From positions 646,561-710,190 of the forward strand of contig SZWC01000035.1 in assembly GCA_023375785.1 (NCBI GenBank): a stretch of 63,630 nt of DNA, written 5' to 3'. The DNA comes from Penium margaritaceum. Taxonomy: Eukaryota > Streptophyta > Zygnematophyceae > Desmidiales > Peniaceae. The position numbers were made by a program, and so were the translations under genes. The notes beneath the pieces were generated by a model. The model ran no database searches. It was not told the DNA's origin and worked only from the letters and a program-made list of their open reading frames with translations. Positions 19,021-30,946 of this stretch are shown one piece after another (position 1 is the stretch's first letter; each line of letters starts with the position of its first letter).

Positions 19021-21300
19021 CCGTCTCTTCATCCTCTTCATCCTCATCTACCTCAGCCCTGACTACAACGCTCGCTCCTCTTCAACAAACGCCGCCTGCC
19101 TCCAGCTCCTGGGACTGGGTGCCACCACCGTCTGGTCCTTACTACGGGCCCCCATCCTCTCACTACTCTGTCCCTCATTGGGCTCGTGATGATGACCGCT
19201 CCTCTGATCGCTCCTCTGAGCGTTCCTCTGATCGCCGGGACAAGGAGCGCAACCTTAAGCGTCGTCTGGCCGAGCTTCTTCACCTTCGCTCCCAGGGAGG
19301 TGAGAGTGTGAGTGGCCAATTCCTTGTGTTGTCCTGTGAGTCTGATGTTACGCTCCGTGGCTCTGCCTCTGGTGGTGTACAAGGGGATTGGCCTGATGAT
19401 CGTGCTTGGATTGAGGAATGGCAGCCTCAAACGTTCCCCTCGCGCCTTGGTCACACATCTTCTTCCTCTCCCCATGGCACTGTTGTTGTCTGTTTGGTCC
19501 TGCCCTCCACTCGTGCCTCACCCGGCCTCTGGATCATTGATTCCGGGGCCACCCATCACATGACCTCTTGTCGTTCCTCCTTTGTGTCCCTCGGACCTGT
19601 TCAGTCTGTGCGCTCTGTCCGAACTGACTCAGGCCAGCTTCTACCTGTTCAAGGTGTTGGTGTTGTCCGTTTCGTCGGTCCCAGGGGCACTACGTACCTC
19701 CCTGACGTCTTGTACGTTCCAGACCTTGAAGTCAGCCTTCTCTCTGTGACCACCCTTGACGATCAGGGCATGGATTTCTCGTCCAGCCGCGGTCTTGCCT
19801 CCATATCTCTCCGTTCCTTTGGTCGTGTTATCCTGCGTGGTGTGCGTTGTGATCGCCTATTCCGAGTTCCGCTCATGTTGCCCTCACCTTCCGCTGCATC
19901 TGCCTTTGTTCACGTCGCTCCCTCGCTGTCTCCTGACCATGCTGATCTCCTACATCGTCGCCTCTGTCACATTCACACTGCCGCGATTCAACGCCTTCTT
20001 CGCCTTTAGCCTGCACATGGCCTTGATCCCGCCACGTTCTCTCCTCCTTGTACGTCAACTTGTCTTGATTGCGCCGCTGGCAAGATCCACCACTCCCCTT
20101 TCTCCACCTCTGAGTCCACCACTTTGCACCCTCTTGATGTGGTGCATGCCGACGTCATGGGTCCCTTGCCCCAGGATTTCCTGGGTGGCATTGGTCGTTA
20201 CGTGCTGTCTCACTGATGACTTCTCCCGTTACCACTGGGTCTTTGCCCTGCGGCACAAGAGTGATGTAAGCGATGTCCTTGAGTCGTGGCTCCCTCAGGC
20301 CGAACGCGCATGTCAACACTCCTTGCGCGTATTCCGCAGTGACCGTGGCGGTGAGTTTTATGGTCCCACGTCTCGCTTTCTTGACTCTCGCGGGGTCCGG
20401 CTTGAGTCCACCGCTCCGTTCACACCCCAACAAAATGGTATGTCTGAACGCTGGAACCGCACTCTCACTGACGGTGTTCGTTCCCTGCTCTCCGCCTCTG
20501 GTCACTCACCTCTCTTTGCCTTTGAAGCCATGTCTTACATGACTTGGGTCTGGAACCGCATCCCGCATGGGCCCCTTCCCCATACTATCACTCCCTTTGA
20601 ACGATGGACTGGCCGGCGTGCTGACCTTCGTCTTGCCTGCGTTTGGGGCTGCCTTGCTTCCGTTTGGGTACCCTCCGACCAACGTGACGGTAAGCTGTCT
20701 CCTCATGGTCGCCTTTGCATCTTTCTTGGCGTATCTCCATTCTCCAAAGCGTGGCGCTTCTGGGATCCTTCCCGTTGCCGTGTCATTAAGTCTCGTGACG
20801 CCCTGTTTTTTGAACATCCATTTGAACATGACGCTCCCCGCTTCGGTGGATCCCTCGCTCCGCCTCTTCGGGGTGGGGGTGGTGGTTCTCTGCCCTCTGG
20901 GCTGACTGTTCCCCCCTCGGTATGTCCCTCAGTTCCCCCTGTCTCACCCAATGCTGATCAGGGCTCTCCATTGTCTGCGTCCCCCTCCCAGGCTTCCTCA
21001 CCCTCCACAGGTCCCTTGGCCTTGCCCAGAACCTCCAGTGCCCGTATCGGCTCCCCGGCCGGCTCCTCCTCCTCTCCTACTCTTGGCGCCGCCTCGGAGC
21101 CCCCTATCGCCTCGGAGCCCCCTGTTGCCTCGGAGCTCCCTGTTACCTCGGAGCTCCCTCTTGTCTCGCCCTCTCCATCTGGTTCGCCTTGTGCCATTGT
21201 GCCCTCCTCTTCTGCGCGCACTCCGTCCATTCCCCTAGTCTCACCTTGCACGCGCGGTGGCCGCCTCCGGGCTCTCCCCTCTCAGTCTCATTCGATCGTC
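19021..21300 (+). pseudogene. element A protease and integrase
   Basis: Protease core LWIIDSGATHHMTS at ~19540 with LLPVQGVGVVRF and DLEVSLLSVTTL after it. The pre-integrase zinc region starts HRRLCHIHTAAI and is cut by TAG at 20007. A one-base shift near 20205 moves the frame to YHWVFALRHKSDV, FRSDRGGEFYG and PQQNGMSERWNRT of the integrase core, then KAWRFWDPSRCRVI. A Pro/Ser-rich linker with a short ASEPP/ASELP repeat (~21090-21160) leads to SGDPGLRALGLTVSG. Domain order PR-INT before RT identifies copia. Confidence 0.88.
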
Positions 21301-21539
21301 TCTGGTGACCCTGGCCTTCGTGCCCTTGGTCTCACTGTCTCTGGCCTGTCTGCAGCCGCTTCTGTTGTCCATCCCAGCACCGCACTTGGCTACTCTCTTG
21401 TCGAACAAGAGTTTCACCCCGCGGTGGCCTCTTCTGTTGCCGGGTACGTTGCCTCATGCTTTGCGGCCGCCGGCCTCTCACCCCTCTCTCCCGAGCCACA
21501 GACTGTCCGGGCAGCCCATATCGCCTTTGACTCCCTTCT

Positions 21540-22500
21540 GTGGGAGCACGCCATGAAGGCTGAGCTTGATGCACTATCTGATCATGGTGTGTATGAGCTT
21601 GTTGATCTCCCACCCGGCCGCAAGGCAGTTGCTGCCAAATGGGTGTACCGTCGCAAGCTAAACCTAGACATCACAGTTGAACGATACAAGACTCGCCTCA
21701 CGGCCAAGGGGTTCTCTCAAATCCCTGGGGTTGACTTTGATGAGACCTTTGCCCCGGTCGGCCGCTACACCACAGCCAGAGCTCTACTCAGCCTAGTCGC
21801 TCAGCATGACTGGGAACTTGAGCAGATGGATGTCAACAACGCCTTTCTGCATGGCAAGTTGGATGAAGAGATCTACATGGTCCAGCCACCGGGCTTCTCA
21901 GATGGCACGAACCGGGTTTGGCGTTTGCGCAAGGCCCTCTATGAAGCCATCTCCACGGTGTTGGAACCAAGAAATTACAGCCACCCTTGAAAAAGGGGGT
22001 TACAAACGGAGTGCAGTGGATCCCGCCCTCTTTCTCGGGCCCCCCACCAAACCACTTATTGCCATTCTTGTGTACGTGGATGATCTTCTCATTCCCTCTC
22101 TCGATGTTGTGTCTGTGACTGCCACCAAGTCTCTGCTGCAATCGGCATACAAGATGAAAGATCTAGGAATGGAGTTGGAGCGTGATTGTACGCGTCGAAT
22201 CTTGCATGTGCATCAGGCTGCGTATGTGCATAGCCTAGGGGAGCGCTTCGCACCATTCCTCACCTCCATCCCCACGGCGTCTACTCCCATGACGCCTGCC
22301 GGGTAGTCTCTTTTGAAGTCACTTGATCTCACCAAAGTGGGGGAGGCAGTGGATGTCACCGACTATCTCCAAGTCATCGACTCCCTGATGTACCTTGCCA
22401 CGACCACGCGTGCAGATGTTGCCTTTGCTGTGAACTTCTTGTCACAGTTCTCCCAGTGCCCCCGGGAGCGGCACCTCGAGGCAGCCCTATGAGTGGTACG
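21540..22500 (+). pseudogene. element A reverse transcriptase
   Basis: Begins LSDHGVYELVDLPPGRKAVA and has KGFSQIPGVDFDETFAPVGR, MDVNNAFLHGKLDEEIYMVQ and WRLRKALY. A ~5-bp deletion (LY-GLKQ lost, ~21942) shifts the frame to SPRCWNQEITATLEKGGY and YVDDLLIPS. A seven-residue in-frame loss follows at KDLG/MELE (D and B read KDLG-xxxVFLG-MELE), probably between short repeats. Stops follow at ~22304 (TAG) and ~22490 (TGA from CGA). Confidence 0.88.
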
Positions 22501-23026
22501 GTACGCTCTCTCCACCCCCCGTGTTGGACTGCTCCTTCGTGCACAGCCCTCTGTTGTAGTGGATGGCTTCACGGATAGTGATTGAGCGCATGATTGTGAT
22601 GCTCGCAGCCGCACAGGATACATCTTTCTCGTTGGTGGCACTGCAGTCTCCTGGAAAAGCGGCAAGCAAGGGTGTGCAGCACGCAGCACTGCTGAGGCTG
22701 AGTATGTCGCTCTGGGCGCAGGCACTTGTGAAGCTGTCTGGCTGTGTTGCTTGCTGCAACAATTACGTGTTCCCATCCGCTGCATCACTCTGCATTGTGA
22801 TAACCAAAGCACGAAGGCCATTGCAGAAAACAGTGGCATGCATCATTCACGCACCAAACACATCAATGTGGAAAATCATTTTGTTTGCGAGTGCATTGCT
22901 GCTGGCATTATCCAGATTGCCTGGGTGGATACACGATCTCAGAGAGCTGACTTGCTTACCAAGGCCCTCAGTCGCAACGTCTTCAAAAGTTTCTGTTCAC
23001 TCTGTGGGTCTCATCAGTCCGCATAA
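22501..23026 (+). pseudogene. element A RNase H
   Basis: VVDGFTDSD then TGA (from TGG), frameshifted [32 protein letters not shown] and finally a clean frame from ~22751: [31 protein letters not shown] and [10 protein letters not shown], ending SHQSA at 23026. The PPT and 3' LTR follow within 100 bp. Confidence 0.87.
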
Positions 23027-23118
23027 TCGAGGTTGATTGTTCGTGTTCCCTCGCTCTTATCTCCTGTGCCCACCTCTCATAACTTCTCTCTCTGTGTGTG
23101 GGTTGCTTGTCTTTGGGT

Positions 23119-23128
23119 CATGGGGGAG
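23119..23128 (+). other. polypurine tract of element A
   Basis: CATGGGGGAG immediately before the LTR start TGTTGAAG. Confidence 0.8.
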
Positions 23129-23737
23129 TGTTGAAGTTTGTTGGCCACTCATAACTCTATGCCCTCTTGCCTCCCACATTCTCCACACACTCATGTACAG
23201 ATTGAGTGACAATGGTACTCCCTGGGGAGATGGCTGACGCAACCATCCTGACTGAAGCCGTCAACGCCTTCAAACTGTTGCTTGACCCAGGAGTGCTTTC
23301 TGGCACCAATGTTACCATTGCATGACTCTCCATGATGCGGAAGATGCTAGGGACGTACACTCTCACTACCGTGCCTTGCATCATTTTATCTTGCCTTGCA
23401 TGTGATGGGGAAGCTGCATATTTCCCGGGTGCTGATCCTTAGGGGGCCACCGTTCCGGTCTTGACCGTGCGTCGGTGAGTAGCCGCCCTCGGTTATTCCG
23501 AGAGGTCGGGCTTGACCCCCGGGTGGCGGCACTTACTCACCCAAGCTCGACGCTCGTGGTGGGTGAGTGCTCACCGGTACATGTCTCGCTCTTCTCCCCC
23601 TTGCCTCTCTTGTCTTGGTTAAGTGTGGACTCTTGCAAGCAAGTTACCGCATCCATGGCGTCTCTCGCTCAATGTGACTGGATGCATTCACCCAAACCAC
23701 CACACACGGGCTAGCAATGCAACTTCCTAGCAACTAC
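23129..23737 (+). repeat. element A 3' LTR
   Basis: 609 bp, TGTTGAAG..CTAGCAACTAC, unbroken. It serves as the reference that shows where B entered the 5' copy (GGGACGTACACTC at ~23350). Confidence 0.92.
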
Positions 23738-24260
23738 AATTTGCGTTATTCATTCAGATGTATCTAGAGTTTTTTTCGACGACTAATCATGATTGCCTTA
23801 CCGCTCTGCTGATCCGTGCAGCAGACCGAGCCATTGTCATGGGAAGGAGACACTAACGTGCAGAACAGCTGGCAATCTCTCGTCGCAAACAATTCCGACG
23901 GGCCCTCCCATTGCTTGGCGCCTGAGTCTAGGCTCCCTTGCTGATGGATCTGGTAATGTGGGTCCTCGCATAGGGACATGTGCTAAACCCGGGCCCCTGG
24001 GTCAATTTGTCCTCTTCTTTTTCACGTCGTCTTTTTCTTCTCCGTTTCACTCTCTCCCTCTTGCTCTTTCTCTTTCTCTTTCTGCCTCTCCCTCTCTCTT
24101 TCTTTCAATCTCCTTGTGTTCTTCAAATATCACTTCAAAATTCGAAACTAAGATTCTGTTTTAAACACTCCTTTGTCCACGGATGTTTTTATGTGGACAA
24201 AGAGTCACCAAGATTGGCCATGTATGGCCGATATCGGCAATATTGGTTGATGTTTACGAA
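23738..24260. other. no gene recognised; CT-rich tract
   Basis: Between the 3' LTR of A and the LTR-like region of D. It contains a CT-rich stretch at ~24005-24115 (TTTCTCTTTCTCTTTCTGCC). Nothing further supported. Confidence 0.4.
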
Positions 24261-24833
24261 GGGGGAGTACCCCCCCTCCCCCTGCTCTTAGAGTCACCAC
24301 CTGAGGGTGCGACCAAGACGGGGAGGAGGGGGAGCACGCTGTAGGTAGTAACATGGAGTGAGGGAGTGGAGAAGAGAATGAAAGGAGGGAAGGTCCATCG
24401 AACGGAGCGTGACAAGTGTCGACAAGAGACGTCAACAATGCGCAAAGTGGTGCAGTCACAAATGAGTGGACTGATGCCTGTCGGGAGGGGAGCCAAGAGC
24501 GAGCAAGCGGCGAGCTCGTTCTCGCTCGTGGTCTCGCCTCCACCACGCGGGTGTCGAACCTGCCCCCCCCCCACCTAATCCTATTTTTCTCACTGCACAC
24601 CGCAGTGTCTCATCCAAGAAGTCAAACCCGAGTGATCAAGTTAGGAGACATCAATCAGCACCATGTATCTGTATGCTTGTACACCGCCGTTGTAACCATG
24701 GCCAACGACCACAACTTAGTGAAGACGAACGTGCCGGCAGCATCGTCTCTCCCTCTCAATCATCTACATCAGTGACAGGTGGGGTGTGCAACGAGGCCAG
24801 GTGTCACAGTGTGTACAGGACACAAAACCAACA
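24260..24833 (-). repeat. element D 3' LTR (distal end approximate)
   Basis: Begins, in sense, TGTTGGTTTTGTGTCCTGTA after the PPT. The first 11 bases match the LTR start of B, then the two diverge. The lower boundary is a guess. Confidence 0.55.
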
Positions 24834-24880
24834 CTCCCCCATGACCCACAGCAAACACACACAGCACACACTCACGATCC

Positions 24881-25420
24881 TCACAAGGTGTGACAATCAC
24901 AGCTGGACGTGGATACGCACAGGGGCAACCACTCAACCGGGAGCATCACGAGCACACAACAAGCCAACGGCATGGACTGCAGCCGTGAAGACGTTGCTGC
25001 TGAGCGCCTTCGTAAGAGGTCAGCTCTCTGCTGTTGAGTGTCAACCGAGACAATTTGGACATCACCTGCAGCCACTCTCTCACGCACAAAATGATGCTCA
25101 ATATTGATATGCTTGGTGCGAGTGTAATGCATGCCGTCGTGCTCAGCATTGGCTTTGGTGCTTTCATTGTCGCACCAAAGAGTGATGCAGTGAATGGGCA
25201 CACGCAACTGCTGGAAAAGTCGACAAAGCCAAATGCTCTCACAAGTGCCCGTCCTAAGTGCAACATACTCAACCTGAGTGGAACTACGAGCAACACAACC
25301 CTGCTTGCCAATCATGGGCCCAATCACTATTTGTGTACCCGTCAACCACCACTGACGGTTGTGCTCTGTAGCAAAGACAAGTGCAAGCCGTGGACAGGGC
25401 GTATCTGACGACGCGCAGGG
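24881..25420 (-). pseudogene. element D RNase H, internally deleted
   Basis: RT sense ends VVDGYTNSDWAHD, after which the [15 protein letters not shown] part seen in A is missing. Sense resumes, frameshifted, at GKQGCVARSSTQVEYVALRT, LWCDNESTKANAEHDGMHYT, RTKHINIEHHF and QQQRADLL. The loss of a ~17-residue block and a frame change make it non-functional. Confidence 0.8.
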
Positions 25421-26378
25421 CTACCTCTAGATGCCGCGTTCTCGGACACTGTGAGAACTGTGCTAGGAAATTCACAGCAAAAGCAACATCTGCCCTGGTC
25501 GTTGTTGCCAGGTACATGAGCGAGCCAATCACACGGAGGTAGGCTCTCACGTCAACCGGCTCCCCCAACTTTGGCACATCCAGTGTCTTCAGCAGCCTCT
25601 GTCTTGCTAGGGTCATGGGCGTGGACGCTGTGGGCACTCTCTCCAGGAGTGGGGCAAAGCGCTCCCCTAGGCTGCGCACATAGGCGGCCCGGTGAACGTG
25701 AAGAACGCGGCGACAGCGGTCTTGCTCTAGCTCCATGCCCAGGAACACACAAGCCAGCCCCAAGTCCTTCATCTTGTACGTGGATTGTAGGAGTGCTTTC
25801 ACCGATTGTACAGCCTCCTGATTGGGTGATGATATTAGCAAGTCATCCACATAGACGAGGACAGTAATGAAAGGGGCATACAGAGGAGTGACAAAGAGTG
25901 AGGGGTCAACTGAGCTACGCAGGTAGCCGCCCTTTTGAAGTGTGGACGTGATCTCTTGATTCCAGCACCGGGGCGACTGCTTCAAACCATAGAGGGCCTT
26001 TTGTAGTCGCCACACTCTGTCGGTGACATCGGAGAAACCAGGGGGCTGAACCACATGAATATCCTCGTCCAACTCACCATGAAAGAAAGCATTGTTGACG
26101 TCCATCTGCTCCAACTCCCAGTCATGCTCGACGACCAGACTCAGCAAGGCTTGAGCTCTGGTATAACGGCCAACTGGCGCAAATGTTTTGTCAAAGTCAA
26201 CACCAGGGACTTGGGAGAACCCCTTGGCCGTGAGACGAGCCTTGTACTTGTCTAGTGTGCCATCAGTTTTGTACTTGCGCCGAAAGATCCATCGTGCATC
26301 AATGGCTTTGCACCCTGGTGGCAGGTTGACCAGCTCGTACACAACATGATCGCCGAGAGCTTTCAACTCGTCACGCAT
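25421..26378 (-). CDS. element D reverse transcriptase, intact reading frame
   Basis: The only uninterrupted copia RT in the window (364 codons on the minus strand down to ~25284). It runs MRDELKALGDHVVYELVNLP, KGFSQVPGVDFDKTFAPVGR, MDVNNAFFHGELDEDIHVVQ, LYGLKQSPRCWNQE, YVDDLLISS, KDLGLACVFLGMELE and AVNFLAQFSQCPR. Its frame differs from that of gag-integrase, so a frameshift lies in the linker between ~26390 and 27250. The reaction is RNA- and DNA-templated DNA synthesis within the particle; that is family knowledge. The first Met is internal to Pol, not a true start. Confidence 0.85.
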
Positions 26379-26379
26379 G

Positions 26380-27250
26380 GCGGCTTCCCCCTACTCAGCT
26401 TCAGGAGACGCAAGTGCATGCCGCACAGTGGTAGGCTGAGGTGCCGAACAGGTGGTGCCAGTGGTCGAGTGACACTCAGCAATTGCATCAGCGGCAGTGG
26501 CAGCGACAGCACGTGTGTGCTCAGAGACAAGCAGGGCATACCCTAAGGTAGATCTGGGATGGACAACACCAGTAGCGAGCCCCAGGGCATCCATGCCCGT
26601 AGGCACAATGGGGGACTGAGTCATCTGCTCTTGAGACGGATGGATGGATGTCGTGCGGACACTGGAGGTGCGATGGAGAGTTGCACAGAGACGCCCACCT
26701 CAGGCAAAGGGTGAGACGGGCGCTGGTCCAGTGGGCTCTGCTACCCTAGGAGGGTCAGCCACAATTGGAGAGGCTATAGAGGCGGGTGGCGACACTTACG
26801 TGGGTGTTGAACCCGACACAACTAGGGAGACTGGAGTGCTTGACAAGCTAGATGACGAGGACGGGAGGGGCAGCGAGTCAGGTGGAGACATTGAGTCTGA
26901 TGACTACGGGAGAGTCGAGGGTGTCGGCTGCGAGGTCGCAGCCGGAGGGACGGAAGATGGGACCAGACCGACTTCCCCCCCCAGCCAGGAGAGCGGGAGA
27001 AGGGAGGCAGCGGACGAGGGATGGCCAAGATCACGAAGAAAGACAGACTCAAAGAACAAGGTGACGTGGGACTCAACCACGCGCTAGCGCACGGGGTCCC
27101 AAAACCGCCAGGCTTTGGACTGGGAGGAAACGACCAAGAAGGGGCACAGGCGACCCCGAGGGGAGAGCTTGCCATCACGAAGATCGTCAGGCAGCGAGAC
27201 GGAAGCAATACGGCCGAAGGGCAAGAGGAAGATCGGCACGAGAGCCAGAC
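26380..27250 (-). pseudogene. element D pol linker and integrase C-terminus, degraded
   Basis: Minus-strand remnants: MTQSPIVPTGMDALGLATGV (matching the SGDP..ALGL linker of other copies), HPRSTLGYALL and, toward 27.1 kb, sense for KAWRFWDP-like sequence visible as PKPGGFGTPC in a shifted frame. At least one frameshift separates it from the integrase core upstream. Confidence 0.6.
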
Positions 27251-28760
27251 TAGCGTTCAAAGGGGGTAATAGAGCAAGGAAGAGGGCCGTGCGGGACCCG
27301 ATTCCAGACCCAGGTCATGTTGCTCGTGGCCTCAAAGGCAAAGAGCAAGGGAAGACAAGACTCGGACAGAAGAGTCCGAACACCATCGGCAAGAGTGCGG
27401 TTCCAACGCTGAGAGACCCCATTTTGCTGGGGTGTGTAGGGAGCAGAGGTCTCCAGACACACCCCTCTAGATGCGAAAAAACGGGTGGTGGGGCCAAGGA
27501 ATTCACCGTCGCGGTCATTGCGGAACACCCGTAGGGAGCGCTGATAGGCCCGCTCAGCCTGAGCAAGCCAAGTCTCAATGGTGGGACATCAATCGCTCTT
27601 GTGATGAAGAGCGCAGACCCAACGAAAGCAGGAGAAGTCGTTAGTGAGGCACAATACATATCGGCCAACATTCCCAAGAAGGTCATGGGGAAGGGGACCC
27701 ATGACATCGGCATGGACACAGTCAGGGGGGTGACTGGACTGAGACTCAAAACCAGAGAATGGAGCACGATGCATTTTACCCTGGGCACAGTTAAGAAAGT
27801 CAGCAGGAGATGGAGCAGGGAAGGTAGATGGTGACCAGCCCAAGGCTGGTTCATGACGTAGCATGCTAGAGACAGCATCGGTGTGAACATGAGCCAGACA
27901 GCGATGTAACAGGCGGACAAGGTCAGGAGAGAAAGAAGGAGCGACATGGGTACGTGCGGTGCCAACTGGGGGAGAAGAGGAAGAGAACAGGGGCACACGA
28001 TACAACTTGTCACATTTGACCCCGCAAAGGACAACGGGACCACTAGGACATAGGCGGACTGTGGCAACACCGTGACCAGCACCAAAGTCCATGTCCTGAG
28101 AATGAAGAGAAGGCACCCAAAGCAGGCTGAGTTCTAGGGAAGGAATGTAAAGAAAGTTAGGAAGGTACAGAACGCTAGAGGGGCCAAGAAAACGAACAAC
28201 ACCGACACCCTGAACGGGGAGCAACTGGCCTGACCCAATACGAACGTAGCGCACAGACCCGGCAGGGCCAAGATAAACGAACGAGGAGCGCACGGAGGTC
28301 ATGTGGTTGGTGGCTCCGGAATCCAAGATCCAGAAGCCACCCGACCGGCGCACAGTGGGGAGGACACCACAGGTAGCCACAGTGCCAACAGGGGGAACAG
28401 AACAGGACAACGGAGCACACACAGCTAGGCAACGCGGGAGGACGACCGACTGCCAATGCTCAATCCATGGAACGGAGGGAGACAAGGACCCGAGCACGTG
28501 CCCCGGGGGGTCACCACGAAGCACTGAGTCTGACTGACACATGGGACCACTGGACAACAAAGCAACACCCTCATCTCCCTGATCTCGAAGGTGCAGAAGC
28601 TGAAGAAGGGACTACTCTGGCTGCCGCTCACCATCACCAGCAACAGACACGGCTGGAGCCGGGGTCGAAGCACCCGTGTAGGACGGGAACAACGACAGGA
28701 CGATGTAGGCTGATGACGGAGGCGCGGCGTAGGACGGTGCACCATACGGAGGAGGCCAGC
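27251..28760 (-). pseudogene. element D protease and integrase core
   Basis: Protease core GFWILDSGATNHMTS (~28325), LLPVQGVGVVRF and SLELSLLWV, then HRCLAHVHTDAVSSM and NCAQGKMHRAPF (the first CX2C Cys position is altered: NC instead of CxxC). The integrase follows: VGRYVLCLTNDFSCFRWV, a stop at ~27588, FRNDRDGEFLGPTTRFF and PQQNGVSQRWNRTLADGV. All share one frame with gag (positions congruent modulo 3), so this is a single Gag-Pol frame with a few stops. Confidence 0.85.
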
Positions 28761-28761
28761 C

Positions 28762-30123
28762 CTACGGGTACGGAAAGAGAGGAGGGCCGGGAGGCAGCCA
28801 GGCAGTGGCATAGGCGTGGGCAGACGACGGGGCAGCCGATGAAGAGGAGGGCGTGGCACTAGAGGAGGAGGAAGATGCAGAAGCGCCGCCTGAAGTACGA
28901 GCCCAGTGGGTGCACATGGCACGGGCAAGGCACAGGTCATCTGGTGGAGCAGGGCACACACGGGTGGAGTGCTCAGCAGAACCATAGTTCCAACAGACAA
29001 CCGCACTAGGGACCCAAGAAGTAGAGACGGTTGCCTTCTCTTTGCCCTTGCCTTTGCCATTGTTCTTGCCCTTTTCGTGACCACGACCCTGAGAGGATAG
29101 GGTAGTAGCCGTAGAGGACATGGAGGACGTAGATGCAGCAGGGGTCGTGGAGGAAGAAGAAGGTGAGGGGATTTTCGTGAGCGCACTGACACCTGTGACG
29201 GAGGAGTAGTGGAGTCTCTTGTTCTGAAGGCTAGTCCACCAAGCAGGGAGGCACTCAGCAGTAAAGTCCCACAGGGTACCTATCCCAGGAGGTGAGCGGG
29301 GGGGAACAAGCTGGGAGGCAAGGCGCTGAAGCTCGTCGGCTTTGACGTCGCAAAGCAGGTCAGAGAGCTCTCGGATAAGCCCGTTGACCATAGTCAGAAC
29401 AGCAGACAGATGACCAGGAGCGGCGTCATCAAGCTCGCAAAGGAGCTTGAGACCGCGGACCCATTAGGCATCAGCGGTTTCGTTGGCACGCATGAGGAGG
29501 GTGTTGAACTGCACAGTCAGAGCGCTTTGTGCAGCTTGGCCCGTAATGGTCATGTGGCGACGCAACATGGCGTAAGCACAAACGGGATCAGCAAGGCGAC
29601 CAGTAGAGGGATCAGGGTTGAATGTGCCAACGTCATCCACTAGGTGTGCGGGAGCACTGTGGATGAGGGCGTGGACAGCGCGATCAGCTTTAGTAGAGAG
29701 CGGGGTGAAGGGAGTATCGGTAGAGGGATCAAGAAGGGAGTAATTCTCCCAGAGACTCTTGCTTTGAGCTTAAGTGTTGAAGCACACCTCCCAGGAAGAG
29801 AAGACAAGATCGCAAGAAAGGACATGCAGTTGGGAGAAAAAGTCATGCTGGCGAGGTACAATGGGAGCGAGAGCAGCGGTAGCGGCAGCAGCAGAGCCAG
29901 CAGTAGAAGAGGCACTGGAGCCAGAACTAGCGGTAGAGTTAGCAATAGCAGAGACTAACACAACCGGCAGACGCTTGAGGACAATGGCAAAAACTTCAGC
30001 AGCTAAGGCTGCACGATTGTCCTCTTGCAGCTTGAGGCGATCCTCAACCTTGCGTTGTGCCTTAAGAGTGCGATTAAGCTAGCGCTGGAGGTCTGCAATG
30101 ACAGACTCATCGTCACCCGACAT
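28762..30123 (-). pseudogene. element D Gag
   Basis: The ATG at 30123 gives MSGDDESVIADLQR, a stop (TAG), then the basic coiled coil LNRTLKAQRKVEDRLKLQED, Ala/Ser linker, FFSQLHVLSCDLVFSSWEVC, LLDPSTDTPFTPLSTKADRA and TGQAAQSALTVQFNTLLMRA. The nucleocapsid knuckle CWNYGSAEHSTRVC (~29000) again has Tyr at the second Cys, preceded by a Lys/Gly basic stretch (GKNNGKGKGKEK). Same architecture as Gag of A. Confidence 0.82.
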
Positions 30124-30289
30124 GGTGACGAGAGTGTCCCCTGCCCAAGTGGGCGTGAAGAAATGGGAAGTGTCGTACGCATGGAGAGGAAGTGCTGCAA
30201 GACAGTGCCCAACCCCAAGCCCAGCAGGGAGACACAGCAGCAAGCACAAGAACAGGTAGTAGGACAGTGGGTGTCCCAAGACGAGGCGT

Positions 30290-30946
30290 CAAGCTGCAAG
30301 GGAGCGCAGAAGAGAGAAAAGGGGTGCAACGGTAGTAGAGACAACAACAAAGAGGATTGACACAAGAGCAGCAGCTGGGACGATCAAGGCAAGAATGCCA
30401 ACGATCGACTGTGCACCAAGAGTGGTGACAGTTGAAGCAATAGAAACAGCAGCTGTGGAGAGACTGATGGCAGCCAATGAAGTAAAGGGAAGAGGATGCA
30501 ACTATGAAGTTGGTGGAGGACTGGATGGATGCGGCAACGGTAGCAACCGCTGTGGCAGCATCAGCGGTGTTAGAGGCGATGGTAGCTACGGCAGCAGAAA
30601 CCTGTGTGCCAAGATCAACAGCTACAGCAGCAATGGGTCCAATGACGGCAGTGGCTTTAGTGTAGGAGTCGGTGGCGCGTCCCACCGTAGTTGATGCTGG
30701 CGCCCTAGACGCTATAGCTGTGGCAGCAAAGGTTGCCGCTGTGGCTACAGTAGTGTCAAAAACAAGAGAGGCCACGCGCGTGACATAAGCAGACCAATGG
30801 ATAGCATCTCTAGCGAGGCGGCCCAAGATATTGGCAGGGGCAAGAGGAGCTTCCCCCCCTGAGTCCCGAGAAGAAAGGGAGTGAGGTCTTACCGAGGCAC
30901 ACTGCGACGAGGGGGAGCTGAGTGATGCAAGTGATCCTCCACTCAT
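30290..30946 (-). pseudogene. upstream ORF (ORF0) of element D
   Basis: Homologue of the ORF upstream of gag in element A, in the same place relative to gag (its stop is ~165 bp before the gag ATG). The minus frame from 30946 contains LVFDTTVATAATFAATAIAS, VGRATDSYTKATAVIGPIAA and SNTADAATAVATVAASIQSS. After a frameshift near 30495 comes a hydrophobic part (30486-30292): STAAVSIASTVTTLGAQSIV, GILALIVPAAALVSILFVVV and VAPLFSLLRSLAA. A shared core such as DAATAV/VGRA.DsY and the VAPLF.LL end supports homology rather than chance low complexity. Confidence 0.65.

Larger units (their letters stand above)
5305..23737 (+). mobile_element. Ty1/copia LTR retrotransposon A, with element B nested in its 5' LTR
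   Basis: The 3' LTR is 23129-23737 (starts TGTTGAAG after the PPT CATGGGGGAG). The 5' LTR is in two pieces, 5305-5555 and 15479-15858, split by element B. Joined, they give 631 bp against 609 bp, the difference being one 22-bp indel. The PBS is TGGTGTCAGAGC at 15859. Between the LTRs, in plus orientation, come an upstream ORF (~16.7-17.7 kb), gag, protease, integrase, RT and RNase H, the copia order. Several stops and frameshifts make it a dead copy. No clear target duplication is visible at the outer ends. Confidence 0.9.
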
